Assembly (NCBI RefSeq): GCF_014287515.2
Contig: NZ_CP092473.1
Coordinates: forward strand, 1,949,001-2,013,000
DNA from: Roseburia rectibacter
Lineage (GTDB): Bacteria > Bacillota > Clostridia > Lachnospirales > Lachnospiraceae
DNA length: 64,000 nucleotides
Direction: 5' to 3'
Below are positions 55,048 through 63,667 of the stretch, piece by piece. The notes beneath the pieces were generated by a model. It saw only the letters and a program-made list of their open reading frames with translations, was not told the DNA's origin and ran no database searches. The stretch's first letter is position 1. Every line of letters starts with the position of its first letter. A program made the translations under genes and the position numbers.

Positions 55048-55973
55048 AATATCTGAAAAATACAACCGAATTTTATATAGAAGAACCAACGGTACTTTCG
55101 CTTGGAAAATTTGATGGAATACACAGAGGACATGTACTTCTGATGGAACATCTTGCTGCTAAGAAAGAAGATGGACTTGCTGCGGTCATATTTACCTTTA
55201 ATATTCCACCGCGGAAAAGTGTGGAACAGGTTGAAGCGAAAGTTTTGACGACTAATGAAGAAAAAATGCATATCTTTGAACAGATTGGGATTGATTATCT
55301 GGTTGAGTGTCCGTTTACAAAAGAAATCATGTGCATGGAACCGGAAGATTTTATAGCAAAGATTGTACACCAGCTCCATGTGAAATGTTTTGTGGTTGGT
55401 TCAGATTTTCATTTTGGACACAACCGCAGAGGCGATTATCACATGCTGAAAGATCTGTCGGACAAGTATGGTTATGAGGTGCTTGTCATTGACAAGATGC
55501 AGGAAGATAAGAGAGATATCAGCAGTACATTTGTCCGGGAAGAGATTGCAAAAGGCAATATCGAGAAAGCGAATCACCTGCTGGGATACCACTATTTTGT
55601 GACAGGAGAGATCCTTCATGGGAGACATTTAGGCAGCACTAAACTTGGAATCCCGACGATCAATCAGATCCCGCCGGAAGAAAAACTTCTTCCGGAGAGC
55701 GGTGTATACGTGACTGAAGTACGGCTCGCTGACAGGTGTTACCGTGGTGTTACGAATGTTGGTGTAAAACCGACGATTGAAGGAAAAAATCCAATCGGAG
55801 TTGAAACCCATCTTCTGGATTTTGCAGGAGATCTTTATGGAAAAGTTGTAACGGTAGAGTTCCTGACCAGAGTACGTGAGGAACGGAAATTTCCATCCAT
55901 TGAGGCTCTGAAAGAGGAAATGCAGAATAACATTGCATATGCAAGGGCATGGTTTGGGAAAAATGAAACCTAA
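55044..55973 (+). CDS. ribF: Bifunctional riboflavin kinase / FAD synthetase
   Basis: Converts riboflavin to FMN and FAD. The 309-residue protein has the N-terminal nucleotidyltransferase (LGKFDGIHRGHVLLMEH; VVGSDFHFGHNRRGD; ISSTFVREEIAKGNI) and the C-terminal kinase (LGSTKLGIPTINQIP; GVTNVGVKPT). Overlaps truB by four bases, closing the nusA operon; no clear terminator is seen. Confidence 0.96.
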   Translation: MKYLKNTTEFYIEEPTVLSLGKFDGIHRGHVLLMEHLAAKKEDGLAAVIFTFNIPPRKSVEQVEAKVLTTNEEKMHIFEQIGIDYLVECPFTKEIMCMEPEDFIAKIVHQLHVKCFVVGSDFHFGHNRRGDYHMLKDLSDKYGYEVLVIDKMQEDKRDISSTFVREEIAKGNIEKANHLLGYHYFVTGEILHGRHLGSTKLGIPTINQIPPEEKLLPESGVYVTEVRLADRCYRGVTNVGVKPTIEGKNPIGVETHLLDFAGDLYGKVVTVEFLTRVREERKFPSIEALKEEMQNNIAYARAWFGKNET

Positions 55974-56000
55974 ATATTACGAAAATATTACATAAATATG

Positions 56001-56029
56001 TTGACATTGTAAAAAATGACTGCTATACT
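56001..56029 (+). promoter_or_regulatory. Promoter of the NlpC/P60 hydrolase gene
   Basis: TTGACA (56001-56006), a 17-base spacer and TATACT (56024-56029) with the extended -10 TGC. Near-consensus. Confidence 0.8.
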
Positions 56030-56081
56030 TGAGCAGTATTGAATAAATAAGGTATTTTGGAATATTTGGAAAGGTACGGAT

Positions 56082-57287
56082 ATGAAAGCAAAATGGGTTA
56101 AGGCAGCCGGACTCCTTGCAGCCGGTTCTCTTATATTTTCAGTAGCTTATATTGATGAAAAGTCAGGTTCAAAAGATGGACGTGCAGTGATGGCAGAGAG
56201 CACATCTTTACAGGAAAATGAGGTATCTGCCGGAGTTTCTTCCACATTGGGCGGACAGATTGGAAATTATGCAATGACGGATGCAAAGGTGACTTCTGGT
56301 GTTACGGATGCAATGTCAGATTATCTTTCTGTTACGGCTGCAGATATGGTCAGTGTTTCGGAGTCAGACCGTGATGTGACCGCATCCGGTCAGGAGGAAG
56401 AGACGCAGGAAGAGGATAAAGAAAAAGCACTTGCAGAAGCAGCAGGCGAATTTGGCTATACGAACCTTGGCATTGCACAGGCGGACGGTAATATCAATGT
56501 CCGTGAAGTACCTGGAACAGAGGCAGAGATTGTTGGCAAACTGCCAAATAATGCAGGATGTGAAATTATTGGAACAGACGGTGAGTGGACGCAGATCGAG
56601 TCAGGAAAAGTAAAAGGATATGTAAAATCAGAATATCTTCTGACCGGGGAAGCTGCGATCGCAAAAGCACAGGAGGTAAAGCAGACTGTTGCGACCGTGA
56701 CAACGACAACACTTTATGTCCGTGATGAGGCAAATACAGACAGTCATGTTATCACCATGATGCCGGAAGGAGAAGAACTTGAGGTACTTGAAGTTCTTGA
56801 CGGCTGGGTAAAGATCAATGTTGACAGTGATGAGGGATATGTTTCATCTGATTATGTCAGTATAGCAACGGAACTGCCGAAAGCACAGACCATGACAGAA
56901 GTTCGTTATGGACAGGGTGTATCGGATGTGCGCGTATCACTTGTTTCCTATGCTACACAGTTTGTTGGAAACCCATATGTCTGGGGAGGAACAAGTCTTA
57001 CAAGAGGGGCAGACTGCTCCGGATTTGTATTAAGTGTATTTGCTAATTATGGTATTTCACTTCCGCATTCTTCTAAGGCACAGGCAAACTGTGGAACAAA
57101 GATTGCTGCGTCGGACGCACAGCCGGGAGATCTTTTCTTCTATGGCAATGGCAGCAGTATCAATCATGTGGCTATTTATATTGGCGGAGGTCGTGTGGTA
57201 CATGCAAGTTCTCCAAAGTCCGGTATCAAGATTTCCGGAGCATATTACAGAACGCCGGTTAAAGTAGTGCGTGTGATCAATAATTAA
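56082..57287 (+). CDS. Secreted SH3-NlpC/P60 peptidoglycan endopeptidase
   Basis: A 401-residue exported cell-wall hydrolase. Signal peptide about 1-25 (WVKAAGLLAAGSLIFSVAY), a low-complexity Ser/Thr/Glu region to about 125, two bacterial SH3 domains (about 135-190, 205-262) and an NlpC/P60 domain (about 285-401). Catalytic residues are Cys in GADCSGFV, His in NHVAIYIG and His in RVVHASS. It probably cleaves stem peptides. Monocistronic. Confidence 0.94.
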   Translation: MKAKWVKAAGLLAAGSLIFSVAYIDEKSGSKDGRAVMAESTSLQENEVSAGVSSTLGGQIGNYAMTDAKVTSGVTDAMSDYLSVTAADMVSVSESDRDVTASGQEEETQEEDKEKALAEAAGEFGYTNLGIAQADGNINVREVPGTEAEIVGKLPNNAGCEIIGTDGEWTQIESGKVKGYVKSEYLLTGEAAIAKAQEVKQTVATVTTTTLYVRDEANTDSHVITMMPEGEELEVLEVLDGWVKINVDSDEGYVSSDYVSIATELPKAQTMTEVRYGQGVSDVRVSLVSYATQFVGNPYVWGGTSLTRGADCSGFVLSVFANYGISLPHSSKAQANCGTKIAASDAQPGDLFFYGNGSSINHVAIYIGGGRVVHASSPKSGIKISGAYYRTPVKVVRVINN

Positions 57288-57296
57288 ATTTAGGCA

Positions 57297-57325
57297 TTTA
57301 CAACAGGATGAACCCATGTTATAAT
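57297..57325 (+). promoter_or_regulatory. Promoter of rpsO
   Basis: TTTACA (57297-57302), a 17-base spacer and TATAAT (57320-57325) with extended -10 TGT. Ten bases after the NlpC/P60 stop. Confidence 0.8.
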
Positions 57326-57331
57326 AACGAA

Positions 57332-57438
57332 GTATGAGTTTAGCCCATATTCGGTAGATGGACACTCCGACCTTTTACTGAGTATCATATCCCGGCACAG
57401 CCGGAAAGGGCGTTTAATAAGAAAAGGAGGATCATAAA
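57332..57438 (+). ncRNA. Leader of rpsO (possible S15 autoregulatory leader)
   Basis: About 105 bases precede rpsO. They contain short pairings such as TCGGTAGATGGACACTCCGA and CCGGCACAGCCGG, and an AAAAGGAGGAT ribosome site. S15 leaders that mimic rRNA are known in several phyla; that this is one is inference from position and structure. Confidence 0.45.
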
Positions 57439-57705
57439 ATGATCGCAAAGGAAAAGAAACAGGCAATTATCGCAGAGTATGGCAGAACACCGGGAGATAC
57501 AGGTTCACCGGAAGTACAGATCGCTATCTTAACAGCACGTATCGAGGAATTAAATGCTCATCTTGCTGAGAACAAAAACGACTATCATTCAAGACGTGGT
57601 CTTTTAAAGATGGTTGGTCAGAGACGTGGTTTACTGGCATACTTAAAGAAAGTTGATATCGAAAGATATCGTTCCTTAATTGAGCGTTTAGGTCTTAGAA
57701 AATAA
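57439..57705 (+). CDS. rpsO: 30S ribosomal protein S15
   Basis: An 88-residue helical protein binding the central domain of 16S rRNA ([40 protein letters not shown]). Own promoter and leader; pnp follows, as in many bacteria. Confidence 0.98.
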   Translation: MIAKEKKQAIIAEYGRTPGDTGSPEVQIAILTARIEELNAHLAENKNDYHSRRGLLKMVGQRRGLLAYLKKVDIERYRSLIERLGLRK

Positions 57706-57728
57706 GATCTTCTCCATACAGAGCCGCT

Positions 57729-57784
57729 TCCGCATGGAGGCTGGCTTGTATGGATACCGTATGGAATCTGTTCCATGCGGTTTT
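57729..57784 (+). terminator. Terminator-like hairpin after rpsO
   Basis: CCGCATGGA (57729-57737) and TCCATGCGG (57772-57780) pair around a 34-base loop, followed by TTTT. Probably a partial terminator; pnp may be read through. Confidence 0.6.
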
Positions 57785-57814
57785 ATCGAGTGGAGATATA
57801 CTCCACTCGATTTT
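57785..57814 (+). terminator. Second hairpin between rpsO and pnp
   Basis: A perfect 11-bp stem (ATCGAGTGGAG with CTCCACTCGAT) with loop ATATA, followed by TTTC. Stands directly after the previous hairpin; a tandem terminator or processing site. Confidence 0.6.
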
Positions 57815-57866
57815 CAGTTAAATAAGAAAGGGTCCCCAAAAAGATTCTTTCCAAAGACGGATTACA

Positions 57867-57943
57867 GGCAGAAGTATATTTCCGAGACCACTGAAAAATG
57901 TATGAAAAGTCGTGTATTTTTCAGTAGTTTCGGTGCTTCTGTC
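57867..57943 (+). ncRNA. Long leader hairpin of pnp
   Basis: The inner stem (57882-57899 with 57916-57933) has 18 positions with a single C·A mismatch; an outer stem (57867-57874 with 57936-57943) adds eight pairs across an asymmetric internal loop. It ends 12 bases before the ribosome site AAGGAG. It resembles in kind the E. coli pnp leader duplex that RNase III cleaves before PNPase represses its own synthesis. Function here is inference. Confidence 0.6.
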
Positions 57944-57967
57944 TCCACAGAGAAAAGGAGAAAACGA

Positions 57968-60061
57968 ATGTATAAAAGTTTTTCAATGGAACTTGCCGGC
58001 AGAACATTGACTGTTGATATCGGCAGAGTGTGTGCCCAGGCAAATGGTGCTGCATTATTAAAATACGGCGAGACAACTGTCTTATCTACAGCTACCGCAT
58101 CGGACAAGCCGAGAGATGGCGTTGATTTCTTCCCGCTCAGTGTTGAGTATGAGGAGAAGATGTATGCAGTTGGAAAGATCCCTGGAGGCTTCAATAAGAG
58201 AGAGGGAAAAGCATCTGAGAATGCGATCCTGACTTCTCGTGTTATTGACCGTCCAATGCGTCCGCTGTTCCCGAAAGATTACCGTAATGACGTTACCATC
58301 AACAACATGGTTATGTCTGTTGACACAGAGTGCCGTCCGGAAGTTGTAGCAATGATCGGTTCTGCACTTGCAGTTACCATTTCTGACATCCCATTTGCAG
58401 GTCCTTGTGCTATGACACAGATGGGTATGGTAGATGGCGAGTTTATCATCAATCCGTCCCAGAAAGTATGGGATACCGGTGATTTACAGCTTACGGTTGC
58501 ATCTACATCAGAGAAAGTCATCATGATCGAGGCCGGTGCGAATGAGATCCCGGAAAAGAAAATGATCGAGGCAATCTATAAATGTCATGATGTAAACCAG
58601 ACGATCATTGCGTTTATCAATCATATCGTAGAAGAAGTAGGCAAGCCAAAACATGAGTACACAAGCTGTGCAATTCCGGAAGAAATGTTTGCTGCAATGA
58701 AAGAAATCGTAACACCGGAGCAGATGGAAGAAGCTGTATTTACCGATGAAAAGCAGAAACGTGAAGAGAATATCCGTGAGATTACAGATAAACTTGCTGA
58801 GGCATTTGCAGATAACGAAGAATGGTTAGCAGTGCTCGGTGAGGCTGTTTACCAGTATCAGAAGAAGACTGTCCGTAAGATGATCTTAAAAGATCATAAA
58901 CGTCCGGATGGCCGTGCAATCAATCAGATCCGTCCACTTGCAGCAGAGGTTGACCTGATTCCAAGAGTTCATGGTTCTGCAATGTTTACCCGTGGACAGA
59001 CACAGATCTGTGATGTTGTTACATTAGCTCCACTTTCTGAAGTACAGAAGATTGACGGATTAGATGAGAATATTACAACAAAGAGATATATCCATCAGTA
59101 TAACTTCCCTGCATATTCTGTAGGTGAGACAAAGGTTTCACGTGGACCGGGACGTCGTGAGATCGGTCATGGTGCATTAGCAGAGAAAGCACTTATGGCT
59201 GTACTTCCTTCTGAGGAAGAGTTCCCGTATGCAATTCGTGCTGTATCCGAGACATTTGAGTCAAACGGATCTACTTCCATGGCTTCTACCTGTGCATCCT
59301 GTATGTCATTAATGGCAGCAGGCGTTCCGCTTAAAGCAATGGTTGCAGGTATTTCCTGTGGTCTTGTTACCGGTGATACAGATGATGATTATCTTGTTCT
59401 TACTGATATCCAGGGACTTGAAGATTTCTTCGGGGATATGGACTTTAAAGTAACCGGTACGCACAAAGGTATCACTGCGATCCAGATGGATATCAAGATT
59501 CATGGTCTTACAAGACCGATCGTTGAGGAAGCGATCAGCCGTGCAAGAGAGGCAAGAATCTACATCATGGATGAGGTTATGTCAAAAGCGATCGAAGAGC
59601 CGAGAAAAGAAGTAAGTGCGTATGCACCGAAGATCGTTCAGATTCAGATCAATCCGGACAAGATTGGTGATGTAGTCGGACAGAGAGGCAAGACAATCAA
59701 CGAGATCATCGACCGCACTGGTGTTAAGATCGATATCACGGATGACGGTGCAGTTTCTGTATGCGGTACAGATGCTGAGATGATGAATAAAGCAATCGAG
59801 ATGATCAAGATCATCACGACTGACTTTGCTGAGGGACAGATTTTTACCGGTACGGTTGTAAGCATCAAAGAGTTTGGTGCATTCATTGAGTTTGCTCCGG
59901 GTAAAGAGGGAATGGTTCATATTTCCAAAATTTCCAAAGAGCGTATCAACCGTGTAGAAGATGTCCTGACATTAGGAGATAAGGTTAAAGTTGTATGCCT
60001 TGGAAAAGATAAGATGGGACGCATCAGCTTTTCTATGAAGGATGTTCCGGCAGAGGCATAA
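57968..60061 (+). CDS. pnp: Polyribonucleotide nucleotidyltransferase
   Basis: PNPase, 3'-5' phosphorolytic exoribonuclease. The start at 57968 (MYKSFSMELAGRTLTVDIGR) follows AAAAGGAG; the open frame reaches back to 57734 but crosses the leader hairpin. The 697-residue protein has two RNase PH domains (GKIPGGFNKREGKASENAIL; SRGPGRREIGHGALAEKAL, SNGSTSMAS), a KH domain (VVGQRGKTINEIIDRTGVKI) and an S1 domain (GTVVSIKEFGAFIEFAPGKE). Strong terminator follows. Confidence 0.97.
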   Translation: MYKSFSMELAGRTLTVDIGRVCAQANGAALLKYGETTVLSTATASDKPRDGVDFFPLSVEYEEKMYAVGKIPGGFNKREGKASENAILTSRVIDRPMRPLFPKDYRNDVTINNMVMSVDTECRPEVVAMIGSALAVTISDIPFAGPCAMTQMGMVDGEFIINPSQKVWDTGDLQLTVASTSEKVIMIEAGANEIPEKKMIEAIYKCHDVNQTIIAFINHIVEEVGKPKHEYTSCAIPEEMFAAMKEIVTPEQMEEAVFTDEKQKREENIREITDKLAEAFADNEEWLAVLGEAVYQYQKKTVRKMILKDHKRPDGRAINQIRPLAAEVDLIPRVHGSAMFTRGQTQICDVVTLAPLSEVQKIDGLDENITTKRYIHQYNFPAYSVGETKVSRGPGRREIGHGALAEKALMAVLPSEEEFPYAIRAVSETFESNGSTSMASTCASCMSLMAAGVPLKAMVAGISCGLVTGDTDDDYLVLTDIQGLEDFFGDMDFKVTGTHKGITAIQMDIKIHGLTRPIVEEAISRAREARIYIMDEVMSKAIEEPRKEVSAYAPKIVQIQINPDKIGDVVGQRGKTINEIIDRTGVKIDITDDGAVSVCGTDAEMMNKAIEMIKIITTDFAEGQIFTGTVVSIKEFGAFIEFAPGKEGMVHISKISKERINRVEDVLTLGDKVKVVCLGKDKMGRISFSMKDVPAEA

Positions 60062-60121
60062 GAAAAGATAGACAATTTGAAAATTGCAAATGGTCTGTAT
60101 ATTTTGGTATACAGACCTGAA

Positions 60122-60163
60122 AAAAGAACTGCGTGTTGATCTGAAAACACGCAGTTCTTTTTG
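60122..60163 (+). terminator. Terminator of pnp, likely bidirectional
   Basis: A perfect 17-bp stem (60122-60138 with 60147-60163) with an eight-base loop, A-rich on one side and T-rich on the other, so it can also serve the convergent PII-like gene. Confidence 0.9.
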
Positions 60164-60225
60164 TAACTATATTCAAATACCGGCGATTGAATAGCAGATA
60201 ACCATGACGGAATGTATCATTGACA

Positions 60226-60921
60226 TTATAATCCCATAATTCCATCCACCGGCAGGGAAAAAGCGACGCCGTGTGCAGGAGAGTCCATGCCATGAGCAGA
60301 ACTGATTGCCTGCATGATCTCGGTTTTTTTATCTTTTGGAACAACGATTGCGACAATTTCCTGTTCTTCCTGGATCGTGATACCGAAAATGACGGCTGAT
60401 TTTCCGGGGCTGCAGCGCAGACCTTTTAGAATTGTGCCTCCGGTTGCACCGGCAGCGCGTGCGGTATTCATGACAGCATCACTGTATCCCTGATTGATCG
60501 TTACAAGTATCATGGCATGTGTAATTGTTTCGCTCATTTTTTTCACTTCCTTTTCAACATCGTCTCTGTCTGATTCTGCTGTATGTTCATTTAAAAGTTT
60601 ATAGAGAAAACCCTGCATGCCGTTCATTGGAATACTTACGGCAATACCGGTTCCTTTCTTATGAAGACTTAATGCCTGATTCATCTCAGCAAGCAGAATT
60701 TTCTTGCGCTCATTTGGAATAAAACAGAGTGTAATACTTTTCTGGATGCTTCCAAGACCACATAATTCCAGCCATTCCGAGCTGGCTGTGCCGATTCCAT
60801 GCATCTGATAGTAGACCGGTATATGGGAATCTGCTAAAAATTCACATAATCGTTCCCGGATATGGGAATCTGTAATAATTACAAGACAACGGTAAGCCTC
60901 TCTTTTTTTCTGTTCCTGCAT
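60226..60921 (-). CDS. Tandem PII-like signalling protein
   Basis: A 231-residue protein with two PII-like ferredoxin-fold halves joined by a charged helix. The second half is clearer (THAMILVTINQGYSDAVMNT, AAGATGGTILKGLR; IVAIVVPKDKKTEIMQAIS; GVAFSLPVDGIMGL); the first is diverged (YRCLVIITDSHIRERLCEFL; GIAVSIPMNGMQGFL). Classical GlnB uridylylation residues are not visible. It starts two bases after the DUF1538 stop, the AGGAGG ribosome site lying in that gene, so the two are coupled and the protein probably regulates the transporter. Confidence 0.75.
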   Translation of the reverse strand: MQEQKKREAYRCLVIITDSHIRERLCEFLADSHIPVYYQMHGIGTASSEWLELCGLGSIQKSITLCFIPNERKKILLAEMNQALSLHKKGTGIAVSIPMNGMQGFLYKLLNEHTAESDRDDVEKEVKKMSETITHAMILVTINQGYSDAVMNTARAAGATGGTILKGLRCSPGKSAVIFGITIQEEQEIVAIVVPKDKKTEIMQAISSAHGMDSPAHGVAFSLPVDGIMGL

Positions 60922-60923
60922 CG

Positions 60924-62447
60924 TTAAAATTCCTCCTCAAAATCCAGAATCTCATTGTCGTCAATTCCAATGAGTGCAGCGGCAGGGGTACTTGCTTTCT
61001 TTAATTTGATATTATAAGAAACTCCCATAACCTGAACTGCAATGAGTGGTGCCATGGCAACCATGGCGACAACACCAAAAGCGTCTGTTACGACATTGCC
61101 TCCGATTGCAGTACAGGCACCCATGGCGAGAGGAAGCAGGAAAGTGGAAGTCATAGGACCACTTGCAACTCCACCTGAGTCAAATGCAATACCGACAAAT
61201 ACTCTGGGTACAAATCGTGTCAGAATCAGTGCGATCAGATAGCCGGGGATTAAAAGCCAGTAAATATTTAAACCGGTAAGAACACGCAGCAGAGCAAGCG
61301 CAACTGAGGCGGATACACCGATCGACAGACTTAAATTCATAGTGTCTCTTGAAATAGAACCGTTTGTGACATCTTCAACCTGGCGGTTCAGTACCTGAAC
61401 GGCAGGCTCAGCTTTTACGATATAATAACCGATCAGAGCACCGATCGGAATCAGGATCCATTTCCATGGCTGTCCGGCAAGACTGCTTCCAAGAAGACTT
61501 CCGACAGGCGCAAATCCGACATTTACACCGGTTAAGAAAAGAATCAGACCGATGATCGTGTAGAGAAAACCGATGATCATCTTGATCATCTGCGGGCGGT
61601 GATAACGCCTGGAAATAAGCTGGAAAATCAAAAAAACAAAAAGTACCGGAAGAATGGACAGAAGTACTTCTTTGGCGTAATCCGGTACCATATGTACAAA
61701 TTCGCGGATTACATCCTGCATGGTGATCACGTCAGGAATTGTTGTTTCATTGTAAGCGGCACCGGTTGGATGATAAAAGATGCCAAGCAGCAGAACCATC
61801 AAAACCGGACCGATGCTGCAAAAAGAGATCAGTCCGAAACTGTCGCTTGAACCATTTTTATCATTTCTGGTGGCGGAGAGTCCAACACCGATCGCCATGA
61901 TAAAAGGAACTGTCATAGGACCTGTTGTCACACCGCCGGAATCAAATGCGACTGCGATAAAATCAGCAGGTGCCGCAAAAGAAAGAAGAAACAGCGCAAT
62001 ATAAAAAATGCACAACAGGACTGGAAGACTGATCCGGAAAAGAATACGGAGTACGGCGATTACCAGAAATACACCGACACCAAGTGCAACCGTAAAGATC
62101 AGAGTATTGTTTGGAATAGAAGGAACCTGATTTGCGAGAACCTGAAGATCCGGTTCTGCAAGAGTAATGATAATACCCATTAGAAAACAAACACTGATTA
62201 AAATAGGAAGTTTTCTTGTTTTCATAATGGAAGAACCAACGCCTTCGCCGAGAGGAGTCATGGCAGTTTCTGCACCGAGCTGGAAAAAAGCCATACCAAT
62301 GATCAACATAAATGCACCGACTAGGAAGAGGGCAATCGTACCTGTTTCCATGGGGACGACAAAAATAGAGAGCAGAAGTACGATCACAGTGATCGGGAGA
62401 ACCGCGTTTACGGATTCGTCAAATTTTTCTTTGAGTTTTTTGTTCAA
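60924..62447 (-). CDS. DUF1538 membrane transporter-like protein
   Basis: A 507-residue integral membrane protein with about 12 helices and a clear internal duplication: both halves carry the motif FDSGGV followed by TTGPMT (about residue 170) or ASGPMT (about residue 422). DUF1538 proteins are membrane proteins of unknown substrate. The start is TTG at 62447 with only a weak ribosome site; an in-frame TAG lies five codons upstream, so no longer start exists. The PII-like gene follows directly. Confidence 0.82.
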   Translation of the reverse strand: MNKKLKEKFDESVNAVLPITVIVLLLSIFVVPMETGTIALFLVGAFMLIIGMAFFQLGAETAMTPLGEGVGSSIMKTRKLPILISVCFLMGIIITLAEPDLQVLANQVPSIPNNTLIFTVALGVGVFLVIAVLRILFRISLPVLLCIFYIALFLLSFAAPADFIAVAFDSGGVTTGPMTVPFIMAIGVGLSATRNDKNGSSDSFGLISFCSIGPVLMVLLLGIFYHPTGAAYNETTIPDVITMQDVIREFVHMVPDYAKEVLLSILPVLFVFLIFQLISRRYHRPQMIKMIIGFLYTIIGLILFLTGVNVGFAPVGSLLGSSLAGQPWKWILIPIGALIGYYIVKAEPAVQVLNRQVEDVTNGSISRDTMNLSLSIGVSASVALALLRVLTGLNIYWLLIPGYLIALILTRFVPRVFVGIAFDSGGVASGPMTSTFLLPLAMGACTAIGGNVVTDAFGVVAMVAMAPLIAVQVMGVSYNIKLKKASTPAAALIGIDDNEILDFEEEF

Positions 62448-62593
62448 GATGGCATCACACTACTTTCTTTTTTATTTTTAAAGCAAACCATAATAGTTCA
62501 CTAATTAACTATTATTTATTTTAAGAAAAAACATTCCGGCTGTCAAACATTCTTCTGAATTTTCAGAAAAAATTAACATTTTCTTATCATTTT

Positions 62594-62622
62594 TTAGCAG
62601 AAAGGATACTTTTTCATATAAT
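62594..62622 (+). promoter_or_regulatory. Possible promoter of the subtilase gene
   Basis: TTAGCA (62594-62599), a 17-base spacer and TATAAT (62617-62622). The -35 is weak. Confidence 0.45.
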
Positions 62623-62655
62623 AATATGGAAGTTTTTTAATAGAAGGGGGCTGCT

Positions 62656-63576
62656 ATGGATCGGGTTAAGAAGATCATTCACACAGATTATGCATACAGA
62701 TCAGGACTTAGCGGGCAGAATATTACGGTTGCAGTGATGGATACCGGCATTGTCCCACATCCGGATTTTGAAGACAGGATTATATATTTTAAGGATTTTT
62801 GTAATGGAAGAAATGAAATGTATGACGATAATGGGCATGGGACGCATGTTTCTGGGATCATTGCAGGAAATGGAAAAATGTCGGAACAGTATGTGAAAGG
62901 TACTGCACATAACGTCCGCAGATACAGTGGCGTTGCACCAAAATGCAGGATCATCATGTTAAAAGTATTAGACGAAAATGGAAATGGAAATACTAAAAAG
63001 GTACTTGATGCTGTAAACTGGGTGAAAGCAAACAGAAAACTGCATCATATCAGAATATTAAATATATCCGTTGGAATGCTGCCTGGAGCGGGGGTGGAAG
63101 AGCAGAGAAAACTATTACATGCGATCGATGAATTGTGGGATGAGGGAATCATGGTGGTTGCTGCTGCAGGAAACAACGGACCGAAAGAAAATACTGTGAC
63201 GATACCGGGTATTTCAAGAAAAGTACTGACCGTTGGAAGCAGTGATGATGATACCAGTGACCATGGGAGAAAAGCTTTAAAAACAGGATATAGTGGTAGA
63301 GGACCGACTGCATGCTGCATTGTCAAACCGGAGATTCTTGCGCCGGGAACTGGGATTACGAGCTGCAGCAGGGATGCAATGGGATATCAGGTAAAAAGCG
63401 GGACTTCTATGGCAGCACCGGTTGTATCAGGGGCACTTGCGCTGGCATTTGAAAAATATCCGTCGTTTACTCCGGCAGAAATGAAACTTCGCCTTTATGA
63501 GAGAGCATATCCGCGAAGCACGCAGCTTGGAAAAACCGGCTGGGGAATGATACATGTGGATTATCTCGTCCGTTGA
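62656..63576 (+). CDS. S8 family serine peptidase (subtilase), apparently intracellular
   Basis: A 306-residue subtilisin-like protease. The catalytic triad is Asp in VAVMDTGIVPHPDF, His in GHGTHVSGIIAG and Ser in SGTSMAAPVVSG; the oxyanion Asn is in AAAGNNGP. There is no signal peptide or long propeptide, which fits the AprX/Isp type of intracellular protease. The start follows AAGGGGG. Confidence 0.93.
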   Translation: MDRVKKIIHTDYAYRSGLSGQNITVAVMDTGIVPHPDFEDRIIYFKDFCNGRNEMYDDNGHGTHVSGIIAGNGKMSEQYVKGTAHNVRRYSGVAPKCRIIMLKVLDENGNGNTKKVLDAVNWVKANRKLHHIRILNISVGMLPGAGVEEQRKLLHAIDELWDEGIMVVAAAGNNGPKENTVTIPGISRKVLTVGSSDDDTSDHGRKALKTGYSGRGPTACCIVKPEILAPGTGITSCSRDAMGYQVKSGTSMAAPVVSGALALAFEKYPSFTPAEMKLRLYERAYPRSTQLGKTGWGMIHVDYLVR

Positions 63577-63601
63577 CTTTTGAGTGGAAAATTATTACAA
63601 T
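63573..63601 (+). promoter_or_regulatory. Promoter of the cardiolipin synthase gene
   Basis: TTGACT (63573-63578), a 17-base spacer and TACAAT (63596-63601). The -35 overlaps the subtilase stop codon. Confidence 0.7.
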
Positions 63602-63667
63602 AAGCACATGCCTGCGATGAAATAAAACTTTATTTTATTAAAAAACAGCGCAGAAATGGAGTTTTGT

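Noticed and set aside
57734..57967. Extended N-terminus for PNPase
   Set aside because: It would translate the terminators and leader hairpin; the family N-terminus starts at 57968 behind AAGGAG.
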